From Schistocephalus solidus (Eukaryota; Platyhelminthes; Cestoda; Diphyllobothriidea; Diphyllobothriidae): 64,000 bases of DNA. The stretch lies in NCBI GenBank assembly GCA_017591395.1, contig WEDG01007554.1, forward strand, positions 1 to 64,000, given 5' to 3'. The stretch's first letter is position 1. The number at the start of each line of letters is the position of its first letter. A program made the position numbers and the translations under genes. A model generated the notes under the pieces. The model ran no database searches and was not told where the DNA came from. It was given only the letters and a program-made list of their open reading frames with translations. Below, one piece after another: positions 46,899 to 58,089 of the stretch.

Positions 46899-47030
46899 CT
46901 TTCGGAAGATTTGTTCCGCACGTCCTTGCCATTGACTTTTACGATAAAGTCGCCCTCCCGAAGTGCGATCCGAGAGGAGTTTGCAGAGTTAGGACCATTC
47001 CGTTTTTTAATTTTAGCGGCCCACCAACGG
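46899..47030 (-). CDS. PARD3: PAR-3 exon: middle of PDZ1
   Basis: Acceptor AAATTCTTAG and donor TCCGAAAG before GTTAGTAT. 132 bp, phase 2 in and phase 2 out, 44 codons. After RWWAAKIKKRNGPNSANSS comes SRIALREGDFIVKVNGKDV. The GDFIVKVNGKDV block corresponds to the [ND]-[ED]-C-I-V-[KR]-I-N strand that is typical of PAR-3 PDZ1. The basic, Trp-containing front part replaces the region that links strands B and C in other PAR-3 proteins. Too short to be found by open-frame length. Phases fit both neighbours exactly. Confidence 0.82.
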
Positions 47031-47172
47031 CTAAGAATTTATAAATGATAGACGAGGCGTTAAAGTCACCAATACATCACCATAAACTAACAGAAGGATT
47101 TCATTAAATTCCTCTTAAACCGAGGCAGATCCGTATACTCATAAAAACAGAGAAATTTCATATCGGACTCAC

Positions 47173-47612
47173 TTGACTGACTCGTCAAAAACTGGACGCA
47201 GTGCAAAACCACAAGAATTCAAATCACATGGACCATTGACAGGGATTAGCTTGGCTAAGTTCAATGTATCCCGATCGTATTTGGGATCTCGAGGTGGTTT
47301 CGACTTAGCTTTGGGATTCTTATTTGATCCTGAAATGTACGACGTCTGGTGGGTGCTTGATTCCAAGTTATATACGAAAGACTGAGGCCGAGAAGTTGTA
47401 TATTGGGTATCCAGCTCATCTGCAGCGTCCAACCAAGTTTGGTTGGTAGATCCCAAGGAACGTCGAGCAGTGGACGCTCGAGAAAAACTGGTACACTCAT
47501 CCTTACTAGAGGGCCGAAAGTCGCGCGGCCTTGTTGGTGTAGCTTTTATCGGAGAGGATATTGAAAGGTTTTCTTCCGCAGAGAGTACTCCTGTTTTTTT
47601 CGTCCTGGTATC
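47173..47612 (-). CDS. PARD3: PAR-3 exon: N-terminal linker and start of PDZ1
   Basis: Acceptor AAAGTTTTCTTGCAG and donor GTCAA before GTGAGTCC; 440 bp, phase 0 in and phase 2 out, 146 codons. Most of it is a disordered Ser/Thr/Arg-rich linker (for example FSRASTARRSLGSTNQTW). The end, LAKLIPVNGPCDLNSCGF then ALRPVF, is strand A and the carboxylate-binding loop of PDZ1. The loop reads CGFA rather than the GLGF-like consensus, and PAR-3 PDZ1 loops are also atypical. The minus frame stays open up to 47,816 but is hydrophobic and not protein-like above 47,612. The N-terminal oligomerisation domain should lie further upstream and was not found. Confidence 0.8.
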
Positions 47613-50600
47613 CTGCAAGAAAACTTTTAAGACAATTAGCCATGGAAGTTTAACGACGGGGAACTTATGAAACATTTTCTTAAGAAGTGCGTGGGGAAAA
47701 CTCAAACAGAAAAGGCTTCCAGAATTGCGGTATGAGTACAGCACTGACATTAAACAGACCTTGAGGTGTCTGTAACTACAAGTAAATGTGACCCGAAAAT
47801 CATATCGAGGTAGCATGTTTCACATAGCTTAAGGGATCCACCTTTATACTGAATATTGCTCAATTATTCTGCTTTAAAATAAATTTATAAAAAGGAAACT
47901 TGGTTTGTATGGAGAGAAAATACTTCGTATATATTAAATTACCGTGGTTAAAAACACGAAGGATAAGTAATGAGTTCTAAAGCACAAAAAAACATTTTTA
48001 AATCAGTATGCGCGTTGCGACATAAAATTTAACTATTTTACGATGAAATTGCCCTATATTCGGGGATATACAAGGAAGAATTAATTAAGCACATATTTAC
48101 GACTTGGTACAGCTAAAAACTGCAGTATAGGATATAATACGTGTGCGTGCGTGGAACTCGGCTGCCAAACGCTACATTACCCCAAAGCATGGAAGAGTAG
48201 CTGTAGCAATCTTGAATAACGACCATTAAAGTGTGTGCGCGCGAAATAAGCGCCAGGATAAAGGGGTTACAATGTAACGGACCACGACACCGATAAAATT
48301 GTTTGAAGGTACTAGGAACACTTTTGGTAAAGGATCCCGGATAGGAAAGTTGTAATTGTTGGTCGGTGAAGATGGCCGATGTTCCTTCTCTTCCCTATCG
48401 CTGACATCTCCCGTTATCGCTCTAGTTCCATCTCGCATTCCCCTTACCGTCAGCGTCTCCATGACCCTGACCAGCAGTTGCCGAGAGCGCTGCAGTCCTC
48501 ACCGGCATCTGACTGATTAGTCGTGAACATCTCCCGCGCCAAACGGATCGATTGTACAGTTCCTAGACATTAGTATGTGTCCTTCTACTCCCCTTTTATT
48601 GTTCTATAACTTTTTACGGTTAACATAGATCCTTTACGCTATAAACTTATTCTCTCCTACGATCTATATAGGTGTGCTTGACGAAGTGTTTAACGATTCT
48701 GCCAGCGTTACATGACCGGAAGTTATTTTATGTGATCTAGTCCGCGGTGTGTGCTATCCTTGACATACTCGGACGCTACACTAATAATGACGTTTAAAAT
48801 CACTGCGCTTAAGGAGCAAATTCAGTAGCACTATGTGAAGATGCCTCTCTTGCACAATGCAATGCAATACGTCTTTTTTCGAAAAAAATGACGACCTAAC
48901 ACTTTTTCAAAGGAAATTATTATGAGTGTAAAATCCTCTGAGGAAAATAAATAAAGCTGAAATAGAAATTGACTATGAGAAAGTACTCAAACCCGCAGAG
49001 CGCAAAAAAAGAAAAATAAATATCCCATAGGCACGGTGCCCAAACAAAAGTAACGTTATTCGCCTGAATTTGGATACTCTAAAGGTAAAATGGGCCGTTT
49101 AATGCCGGACACGGCCCGATATGATGGAAATGGCGGTAGTCCGCTGGTGTTGTCAAAATCCCCGAAGTCTATTTTTAGTTATAGACTCAAAGATTCAGTG
49201 TATAATTAGCCATTAAAGCGTTCGAAAATAAGGTTGGTACAAAAGTTTGCGCGAATGCGAAATAAACATTTAACATTTGCGCAAAGAATTCTTCTTTTAA
49301 AATGTCATGTTGTTTCAAAAGTAACGAAGAAAGATAAAATTTTCTGAGGTATTCATTCGTATTTCATTGCTATCAGGAAGCTGGCTGTAGCGGCGATACA
49401 AAGAGTGACAATAAAAATTATCGGATGCTAATTCTTCCCAAAATATTTAGAAAATGATAGGAATGCACCATATTGCTTGAAGAGAAATATTTGTGCACCG
49501 ACGGCATTTACCGCAATATTTGGCGTATTAGAATTTTTTCTCTTTATATTCGACATCGGGATTTCAAGTGAAGTGTGGCCTAGAATAAATCATCTAAGTT
49601 TGAATCCCGTCATGCAGATGCTTGTGCACATATCGGCTACAGTGCATTCCTGGACGCTAAAACTTGTCATTTCAATGTTATATGGTAGGAACGTTCATGG
49701 GAAAAAATTCTGGGGTTACATTTTTTAGCCAAGGATCAGTAGCTTTTTCGTATTTTCTGTACAATATTCGTGTTTTTGGAAGAAATATGAGCAACGGAGT
49801 GCCTAATATTAATTTTGAAAATATAGCTACAGAGGCTATAGCCGTATACGGTGTGTGGCAATAGCTGGGAAGTAGGAACGCAGAAACGTGTAACGACTAT
49901 ATGGCTGAAAAATTGAAAAGCGAAAAGAAGGAATAATTAGAAAAATGTAAACGGAAAGTATTGTTTACATGGTCAAAACTGATAAAATGTGGGTACATGT
50001 CGAACGTTCGCAATCAAGTCACACATTGTGCTGCCCGGTTTAGTATTCAGATGTCAAAACATTTTTTTCCGGTTGTATCTGTGGTTGTATTTAAATACCC
50101 TTATCAACAATGAGACGCCTTCTCTTCCATCTTGTTCTCAGGTCCTCTATTTCTATCCGATTCATAAAGTACTTAGACGGCAAATGGCAATGAAACATGG
50201 AAGTGAAAGCGAGTTTAAGTTCCTGCCTATGTTCTCTAGTTGTGTCCGTGTCAGTTTTCATGGTGCTCCGTCTTTTTTTCAGTTCAGTTCAGTTTACTGC
50301 AGAAAATTTTTTGAAGTTTAAACCGACCTAGTCCGTTTGGAATTATCATTTGTCATTCTTATTTTGAGTTATGCTAGTTTTTACCTGCTGAATGCTCACT
50401 TGAATGCTGCAATTCATATTTTGTGAATCCTGACGTCTTCAGAGGGTGTTTATTTTGACAACCACTAAATTATCGCTGAAATTTGATCGCAAGATCTGCC
50501 AGATTTTCCCACAAAATTAGTTGCCTGATTTTTCCAAAGTTTTATCCAATTACAGTTTCTCCTAGCAAAAATGAGAACGAATATCTCAGCTCGCTACAAA

Positions 50601-51811
50601 TTCTCAGGCATTGAACCAAAGCCTTGCTTGGTTACATCTCGTAGTCCTACCTGTGCATTGCATATGCAACCAGTTGTTAAAGCTAAGCAGCTTGATCAGT
50701 CCGCTTTACAAAATTGTACTGATTTTATGTTAAAGTTTGGATCAGTTTTCTCTATCCTTGGGAACTTATTCAATAGTGACATCGCTGCTATTCCCTCTCG
50801 GGAATGTCAGTGTCTGGACTCTCTCATCCATTTGGTTGCCATATAAACTTTAGACCGACAGAAATGAAATGATAATTTTTCTTTTAAAAAATGGTGCCAG
50901 AGACAAATGACCGATTGTCTTTGCCGTAGACTTCCAGTGCTCGTACGGCTTCAACTAAAAAATAGCCCAGGCCAAACACCTCTCCTCACGTAGCAAAAAT
51001 CCCTCATATTAGTCACCCTTTTTCACCAATCGCGGTGGACTTAATTTTTGCACCACCAGACCATAGTTCTCTTTATCTCAAAAGTCGCAAATTTTTTCCT
51101 TTGTCGAGATATTATACCGATGGAACGAAGAAATGGGTCCCCTCTCTCGCATGGGTCATCAGACACTCAGTCTTTTGTCCATAAGTCTGGTCGTGTTTAT
51201 GCAAACCGAAACGAGATGACAGAGCAATCTCATCTGTTGTCTGGTTTAAATAACCTCCTTTACATTTCCTCTTATTTTCTTCTACTTCGTTAATAGGAAA
51301 TTCAAACTCAGTAACTTTAAACCATGGTGTAAGCCAATCCATAATATCCGCGACACCGTCTAGCGTGTCAAAACCGACTGCTTCTCCATTTCAATGTAGT
51401 TTTACCTTTGTGACTTTGTCCAATAAACTGGCTCAATTCCGCCTCTTTCCCATTCCAAGCCAATGACACTGGTCTCAGCCGATCAATCTCAGAAGCTTAA
51501 CGGTACCCCGGGCAAATCTAAGTATGCACCTTGTTCAAGTAAATAAAATAAAAACGTCAGTACAGTTGGGGGCCTGCTAACACTACAGCATGCACAAAAG
51601 TACCTTTTCAATCATCCCAATCCAATATCTTCTAAGGCTCATAGATAAATCAACTCTACTCATTATGTTACCAGTTTTCCAAAACCATATGTACCATTTT
51701 CCAATGTAATTATCCAGGCATATTATTCCAAAATTCCTCAAAATCCTATTTTGAGGCCTTCTTCTGTTTTTACTGAAAATACCCTTTTTCTTAATGCATG
51801 TCACCCTAAAA
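47613..51811. other. unassigned stretch upstream of the PDZ1 exons
   Basis: This may hold a long PAR-3 intron or its 5' end. A minus-strand candidate at 48,290-48,462 contains DVSDREEKEHRPSSPTNN, with a donor-like GACG/GTAAGG just upstream at 48,447. Acceptors are poor, so it is not called. Plus-strand open frames at 49,477-50,321 and 50,571-50,846 (91 codons) have no recognisable domain. The composition turns T-rich on the plus strand from about 50 kb, as in the region after 57.9 kb. Confidence 0.4.
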
Positions 51812-52850
51812 GGTTCAATTTAATTCATTTCAATTCAATTTATTGAGGGAAATAGGCATGGGCCTATGATTACCCTATTTTTAACGTAAAATTAAGTGCG
51901 GTATACAGAGAAACCGTGTGTGTTGCAAAGGTACAAAAGGCGGTCATAAAATATGACAAGTGGTGCACGAATCTCGAGGGTTAAGATAAATTCCTCATCG
52001 CTCAGGCTCGTTTTGGAACATAAAACTGTCAAGGTTCCTTTTAAAGCTTTCCAGCGATGGTGACATCACCACGTCTTCAGGGAGGGCATTCTATGGTTTA
52101 ACCACTCTCACATTCAGTCTCGCCTGCTGGACACGCAGTTTCAATGGGTGACCTCGGAGATGGGTCGTGGCGGCAAATTCAAAGAAGTCAGAGAATTCCA
52201 GGCAACAATCCAATCCCTTCACAATTCGGAACGTCTGCAGGAGATCACCACGCATTTGCCTATAACTCAAAGGGAACAGATTAAGATTCATTAGGCGGGT
52301 TGGATATGGCAAGGAGCTTTGACTTCTTACCATTTGGGTTGCTTTCCTCTGTACTCTTTCGAGGCAGTTCTAATCTTGAACTGTCCAGGGTTTCCAGGCT
52401 TGTATAGCATATTCCAAATGCGGCCTAATGAATGTTCCAAAAGTCTAAGTGAAGAGATCTTCATCGAAATCCAAAAAGGCTCGCCTGATGGCACGCAACA
52501 CCGCAATTACGCTCTTCGCCACTTTCGAGCAGTGAGACGATGGTTTTAAGGTGGTGGTCGTCAGCACACCAAGGTCCTTTTGGGTTTCCACGTCTTTTAA
52601 AGCTTCACCGTGTAGAAAGAAACTTCTACTTTCGGCAGATCCAGATGGGTTGCCTAAGCGTAGTATTGTATACTTATCGACGTTGAAACGCAAAAGCCAA
52701 TGATTTGACCACTCCTCCAACCGAGTTAGGTTGATCTGCAGTTTATCTTCGTCAGCAGGGCTCTGAATTACATTCCAGATTTTAATGTCATCGGCAAACA
52801 TTGCTGCTTTACAGTTGAGATTCCTGACACGAGATTCCTAACATTCATCC
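51812..52850 (-). pseudogene. CR1-like non-LTR retrotransposon, 3' part
   Basis: The minus-strand frame from 52,801 contains the RT catalytic box FADDIKIW, then LEEWSNHWLLRFNVDKY, KDLGV and a Lys/Ala-rich helix ending at 52,445. In other frames to about 52,000 follow the C-terminal blocks of CR1/jockey-type elements (RPHLEYAIQAW, LERVQRKATQMV, LRGHPLKLRVQQARLNVR). A stop and frameshifts at about 52,440 and 52,370 inactivate it. The 3' end at 51,812-51,845 consists of AATTGAA-type short repeats, as is usual for CR1-like tails. The endonuclease and front half of RT are absent; sequence resembling the element stops just before the LTR at 52,872. Confidence 0.85.
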
Positions 52851-52871
52851 TCATTTACTTAACAGTAACAG

Positions 52872-53350
52872 TGAAGCGGACAGGATGGGTGGGAACCGGC
52901 GAGGTTTTTGAAACACTTTCACTTTCCTTACCCTTTCCGACTCCAGCAACCTTGACCATAGACCAAGCCCCGCGGATCAACGACTCCAAACATTCAAGGG
53001 ATCTACCGTCTGACAACATTTCTTCCGCTCTGCAAACACTTCTGATCCGGTGAAGTCGAGTCTATTTATTATCTTTCATTATTGCACTATTTCCCAGATA
53101 ATCTCTCTCGCTACTATTTTCCTACGTTCATCGACTTTATATAACCGTGAATAAATCTCTGTCTCATCTCTATGTTATTTACTTTTATGAGCCTTAAAAT
53201 GAATGAGTCTCAGCAACAATACAAGTATGAGATGGATGAATCCCTTCCAGAACCTGCGCAATTGGACTGTGAACACTCTTTCCTGGATCTGCGTCTAATA
53301 CAGAATACGAGAGTCGACATCATAAGGATGGACACAAGTAGGACATTATA
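52872..53350 (+). repeat. 5' long terminal repeat of a Ty3/gypsy element
   Basis: Matches the 3' LTR at 57,466-57,943 over its full length with scattered substitutions. Shared text includes ACAGGA...GGGAACCGGCG near the start and ATGAGTCTCAGCAACAATAC-like text (about 53,202-53,222). It starts with TG. The end is placed near 53,348-53,350, just before TGGTGGCAGCTGG, a possible tRNA primer-binding site starting with TGG. A small AATAAA at 53,149-53,155 could be the LTR polyadenylation signal. The two open frames inside the LTR are not genes. Confidence 0.85.
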
Positions 53351-53431
53351 TTGGTGGCAGCTGGAGTCAGTCTGTGCTCACCTCCTCTTTTACACCCCCA
53401 GACATCGAACTCACAGTACCATCCTACCAAT

Positions 53432-54115
53432 ATGTCAGACAGCCGCCCCGACCCCCTTCTAACACTCGACGCTTACCAACCAGGCCAAAACATTCGTAAC
53501 TGGCTGGTCAAACTTTCCTTCTTCCTCACCGACGTTTCCCCAGCCAACCACGCAGGCTATATATTAAGGTTCCTCTCTAATGCGACCCGCAAACTTGCCC
53601 TAACTGCAGGAGTTAATATTAACACACCGTTTCCCGCGGCAACGGTGTTGCTGTCCGCTTTCTTTGACAACCAATTAACTCTGCGGACTGCCAATCAACG
53701 TTTTGCAAACCTTTGCCAAACTTGCATCCAATCTGTAGATGAATTTGCCCTAGAACTTGGTCACCTAGCATCCCTTGCTTTCCCCAACCTACCGCAGGTT
53801 GATCGAGATGAACTAACACTCCACCATTTTGTGACAAGCTTTATTGATCTTACTACCACAAACATTTTCATACTCCACCCCTCAGCAAGCCTTATGGTGG
53901 CTATTCGTCAATGCAAGAGATATGAGGACTTTCAGTTGCATGCAGACGTACAAAACATAATAAGCCGTGTCAGAAAGGCTCTAACTGACGTGCCAGCTCG
54001 ACAGACCCGTCAACTTCCAGTTCGGTTCCCGAGATACTGCCCAGGTTGTCAATATTGTACCACCTTTGGATCGCGCACACGTCGCTTTGGAAACAACTCT
54101 AACTGTAAGTCTTAA
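53432..54115 (+). pseudogene. gag-like ORF of the LTR retrotransposon
   Basis: 227 codons from ATG at 53,432 (an in-frame upstream extension reaches 53,351) to a stop at 54,113-54,115. The protein has the helical capsid-like middle usual for gypsy Gag (for example DEFALELGHLASLAFPNL at about residues 110-128). A Cys-rich end follows (CPGCQYC then RRFGNN, about residues 205-222). The nucleocapsid knuckle appears degenerate: the expected final Cys after RR is Phe. It lies directly after the 5' LTR and just ahead of the protease region. This is the only long uninterrupted frame of the element. Gag normally forms the particle in which the RNA is copied. Confidence 0.75.
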
Positions 54116-54139
54116 TTTGTTGTCCCTGCTTGTGCCCAG

Positions 54140-54480
54140 ATACACTCAATATTTCCATCACTAACAGTAGATATTGACCACGCGGGATATAAAAAGCCAG
54201 CACTCGTCGATACGGGAGCTAATGTTCCACAATCCCCTCACCCATATTCACGACTGCAATCAGATCTTACACTAGACCGAACCCTAAGACTGTCAATAAT
54301 ACTTCGATGAAAATCACGGGTAAGATACAGTTGTAGGTACGGCTCGGCTCTACAATGATCAAACACTATTTCTTAGTCACCCACAAATTTGAACAGGACT
54401 TCATACTAGGGTGCGATTTCCTCTCCAAAGCAGACTGTATTATACACATTAAAGACCAGTAGTTACACCAATGAACTACA
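54140..54480 (+). pseudogene. aspartic protease region of the LTR retrotransposon
   Basis: PALVDTGANV at about 54,197-54,226 carries the DTGA active-site motif of retroviral-type proteases. About 30 codons further the frame meets a TGA (near 54,308) and later text (HKFEQDFILGCDFLSKA, 54,385-54,435) is in another frame. The latter matches the C-terminal G-x-D-F-L block of gypsy proteases. The gene is therefore broken at least once and was probably part of a pol polyprotein. Confidence 0.7.
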
Positions 54481-54633
54481 CTGACCTGTAAAATAGTATC
54501 GACAGAGACAAACCATGATCAGATATATGAAGTAGTGATTGCATCAGTCACGTTCCCACCAACAAACGTTGATGAAATGTTATCCCAACCTTCTGACGAA
54601 GACCCTTGACACCTTACAGAGATCAAGTTCATT

Positions 54634-55400
54634 TTGCAATCATTTCCCGAAGTGTTTGCCTGGGCAGTATCAGAAATTGGACGCACAAATAGGACGCAAC
54701 ATTTGATTGGTACAGGTTCCGCCAAACCACAGTGGCAGCCACCCCGCCGCATCCTTATTCATTATAAGGCCGAAGTCGAGAAGCTGTTAGACGACCAATT
54801 AAACACAGACATTATCCGCCCCTCATCTTCTCCATGGGCATCACCCATTTATATCGTCCCCAGCAAAGACGGTAAACTACGGTTGTGCGTCGACTACCGG
54901 CAGCTAAATGCAGTCAACGTACGTGACTCTTTTCCCATACCCGTATTGATGATACTCTAGACGCCCTGGGAGACTCAAAATGGTTTTCAACCGCAGACAT
55001 CAAGTCCGGATACTGGCAGGTCAAAAAAGACCCTAAGGACCGACACAAAACCACGTTTACAGTACTCCAAGGCCTTTTGGAGTTCAAGACACTTCCTTTC
55101 GGACTCTGTAACGCCGCCGCAACGTTCCAACGCCTCATGCAGAAGGCTCTCCGTCATCTATTCCCCCAAATTTGTATCATTTATTTATATGATATCATTA
55201 TTTTCGGCCGCACTAAAAGCGATCACAACGCCAACCTAAATCTAGTCCTTACAGCCCTCAGATATGCGGGATTAACACTGAACCCCAGCAAATGCGTTTT
55301 TTACGACCGGAGGTTAGTTTCCTTGGTTATTGGGTATCGCCGGGACAGATTGCTAAAATCCCAAAAAAGATAAACCAAATTCAAAACTGGCCGACCCCGC
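54634..55400 (+). pseudogene. reverse transcriptase region of the LTR retrotransposon
   Basis: The first frame (54,634-54,960) contains SSPWASPIYIVPSKDGKLR and VDYRQLNAVNVRD, the finger and early palm blocks. It ends in a stop after a frameshift at about 54,940. The second frame (about 54,960-55,370) contains FSTADIKSGYWQV, LPFGLCNAAATFQRLM and the catalytic box, which reads YLYDIIIF at 55,183-55,206. One of the two Asp residues normally found there (YLDD) is Tyr. That substitution alone should abolish polymerase activity, as the paired Asp binds the catalytic metal. A further frameshift follows near 55,320. Confidence 0.85.
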
Positions 55401-55414
55401 TGAACTAAACTCAA

Positions 55415-55990
55415 GTGAGGAGTTTCATTGGCTTAGCATCTTATAACCGCCGGTTCATCTACAGATTCACGTGCATACCCACACCTCTCCATAAACTGAC
55501 AGAAAAAGGCAGAACCTTTAAATGGACCTCTGAATGGGACGAGGCTTTCCGTACACTTAAATCGGCACTCTGTTCAGCACCCATCCTTGCGTTACCAAAT
55601 ACACAAACTGACGCTCCACCTTTCATCCTGGATACGGATGCTAGCGGTTTCACAATGGGAGCTGTCCTCTCCCAGACAGATAACCACGGGTTAGAACACC
55701 CTATCTGCTTTGCCAGCCACACGCTCTCGAAGACCCAACGAAATAACTGCACGTTCTGATGGGAATTTCTAGTTATCGTTACGTTCGTTTAACATTTTCA
55801 ACACTTCCTGAGAGGTAAGCGCTTCCTGCTACGCACTGACCACAGGGCTTTCAAATGGCTACAGTCATTCAAAGAGCAACTGGACCAGTTAGCCCGTTGG
55901 CAAGAAATCCTGCAAGACTTCGACTTCGAATGCCAATACGGGCCAGATTAAAATCAAACAAACACAGATGCTTTTTCCCGACTAGGATCC
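55415..55990 (+). pseudogene. RNase H region of the LTR retrotransposon
   Basis: MRSFIGLASYNRRFIYRF (55,415-55,470) is the RT-RNase H connection. DTDASGFTMGAVLSQ (about 55,632-55,676) holds the first catalytic Asp region of gypsy RNase H. A stop at about 55,757 and shifted text after it (HFLRGKRFLLRTDHRAF, 55,800-55,850; QLDQLARWQEILQDF, about 55,875-55,920) show at least two breaks. This domain normally removes the RNA template after first-strand synthesis. Confidence 0.8.
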
Positions 55991-56099
55991 ACTACACCAA
56001 CCAACGACGACACGCCACAACCGATAGTAAACGCAATTATTGTGGACGAACACGGACGAGATGTCTGGTCTTTAGCTCAACAGACAGACTCAGACACAT

Positions 56100-57370
56100 C
56101 CGTTATATACCAACACATTTTACAGGGCAGGAATAAGCCGAATTCACAAGAGATGCTTGGTTCCAGCCAAGGTGCAAGACTCCTCCTCCAGCATTTGTCA
56201 AACCTCACACTAGAAAACGAAATCCTTTTTACCGCGAACAACAAGTAAAATGGTTACGTCCTGTAGTACCTGTTTCGCTTGTCGAAAGTGTGTTGACAGA
56301 CCTCCATAAAGAGTTAGGACATAGAGGACAGAAACAAACAGTGCTTGCAGCTCGAACGCGGTTCTGGTGGCCCCAACTTAGGTAATCTGTTTTGCAATTT
56401 AGTCAATCCTGCAACACGTGCGCTACATTTAAATCCCCTATACCATCCCCAAGGGCACTTATGCAACCGATGATAACTGAGTTCGCGGGCGAACGCGTTG
56501 GTCTAGACATTATTGGACCTTTGCCAGTATCCGTACGGGCTTACGAGTACATATTTGTCATGTAGACTATTTCGCTAAATGGATCAAAGCGACACCCCTG
56601 TTACACCAAGACGCCAAATCCGAAGCAAACGCCATTACCCGCGAATGGGTTTGCCGTTGGCGTGCAACCCTGTCGTTCCATTCAGACTGCGGTTCTAATT
56701 TCAACTCCTGACTATTTCGAGAAGTTTGTCAACTACTAGATGTCCACAAAACTCGTACAACACCATACCACCCAGAAGGCCATGGGTTAATTCAGAGAGC
56801 CAACTATTCGCTGAAAAACATACTCCTAGCTTTCCTACAAGAAGATCATGAACACGATTGGGATGCCCATTTTCCGTTCTGCTTATTAGCATACCGCGGT
56901 TCAATACACTCCACTTCCGGTTTTACACCCCATTTCTTGAACACAGGACGCGAATTATGCCTTCCAGGTGATTTAACCCACCCTCTTTAAAATGCAGACT
57001 CAATACATACCACTGAATATGGCACAAACCTCCGTCATATTATTCGACGAGCACATAATGCAGCCCGGTCCTCGATCAAAGCCGCTTTGGCACATCAAAA
57101 AATGAACTTCAACCGTAAATGTTCTGGACAACCCTTTCAGACTGGCGACTTAATCTTACACTTCAATACAGTACCACTCCGTGGCACAGGCGCTAAGTTC
57201 CACCACCCTGGCGGGGTCCGTTCGTCGTTTTAGACCCTTTTCCCCCTTCCATCTTCCTGATTGAGGATGCAGTCCAACCCCAGGCGACTCCATTCACAGC
57301 CCACTTTTCGAAACTCAAACCATGCCGTGGTTGCCTTCCCTCATTCTCACCTGACACCCTACCCATATAA
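56100..57370 (+). pseudogene. integrase region of the LTR retrotransposon
   Basis: HKELGHRGQKQTVLAA and FWWPQL (56,308-56,380), followed by CNTCATFK (56,410-56,433), give the HHCC zinc-binding domain. GLDIIGPLPVS (about 56,500-56,530) holds the first catalytic Asp, and HSDCGSNF (about 56,680-56,703) the second. PYHPEGHGLIQRANY (56,764-56,808) holds the Glu of the D,D-35-E triad. Stops at about 56,383, 56,563, 56,707 and 56,988 interrupt it. The C-terminal chromatin-binding part fades out before 57,370. The protein would have joined the DNA copy to the host genome. Confidence 0.85.
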
Positions 57371-57449
57371 CCCATAGATCAAGTTCCCCCAGAGCCGTTG
57401 AAGTAGCTATTCCATCACCTACTACCATCACTGAGGACAGTTCCCAAGC

Positions 57450-57465
57450 TCACGAGGGGGGGCAG
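57450..57465 (+). other. polypurine tract of the LTR retrotransposon
   Basis: ACGAGGGGGGGCAG immediately precedes the 3' LTR, the position where plus-strand DNA synthesis is primed in LTR elements. Confidence 0.75.
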
Positions 57466-57943
57466 TGAAACGGACAGGACAGACGGGAACCGGCGGCGTT
57501 ATTGAAACACTTTCAATTTCCTTTCCCTTTCTGACTCCAGCAACCTTGACCATGGTCAAAGTCTCGCGGATTAACACCTCCCAATTTTCAAGGGATCTAC
57601 CATCTGACAACATCCCCTTCGCTCTGCAAACACTTCTGATCCAGTGAAGTCGGGTCTATTTATCATCTTTAATTATTACACTCTTTCCCAGATAATCTCT
57701 CTCGCTACTATTTTCCTACGTTCATCGACTTTATATAACCGTGAATAAATCTCCATCTCATCTCTATGTTATTTACTTCCATGAGCCTTAAGCTGAATGA
57801 GTCTCAGCAACAATACAAGTATGAGATGGATGAATCCCTTACAGAACCTGCGCAATTGGACTGTGAACACTCTTTCCTGGATCTGCGTCTAACACAGAAT
57901 ACGAGAGTCTTCGCCATAAGGACGGACACAAGGAGGACCTTCT
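57466..57943 (+). repeat. 3' long terminal repeat of the Ty3/gypsy element
   Basis: Partner of the LTR at 52,872-53,350, similar throughout with scattered substitutions (for example TGAAACGG here against TGAAGCGG in the 5' copy). The end is placed where similarity stops, near 57,940-57,945. Confidence 0.85.
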
Positions 57944-58089
57944 GGCAGTTTATAAAATTGTAGACTGCAACAATTTTACATTCGGCATTCTCCTTCTTCC
58001 CTGCAGTTTACTTCCTCACCATTAAGTCTTCCTTTTCATCAACACTAATGAGCTTATCCTGTGGTTCACAAATACGCTCAGTATAGTTT

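Larger units (their letters stand above)
52872..57943 (+). mobile_element. Ty3/gypsy LTR retrotransposon, inactivated
   Basis: An element of about 5.07 kb in the canonical order LTR, gag, protease, reverse transcriptase, RNase H, integrase, polypurine tract, LTR. Domain order (RT-RNase H before integrase) defines Ty3/gypsy. Multiple frameshifts, stops and at least one catalytic-site change show that it cannot be autonomous. Substitutions between the LTRs indicate that insertion was not recent. No clear target-site duplication was seen: the left flank is AACAG and the right flank GGCAG, which agree at three of five bases. It resembles flatworm gypsy families in gag zinc-knuckle spacing, but the clade cannot be fixed by eye. 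Confidence 0.9.
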
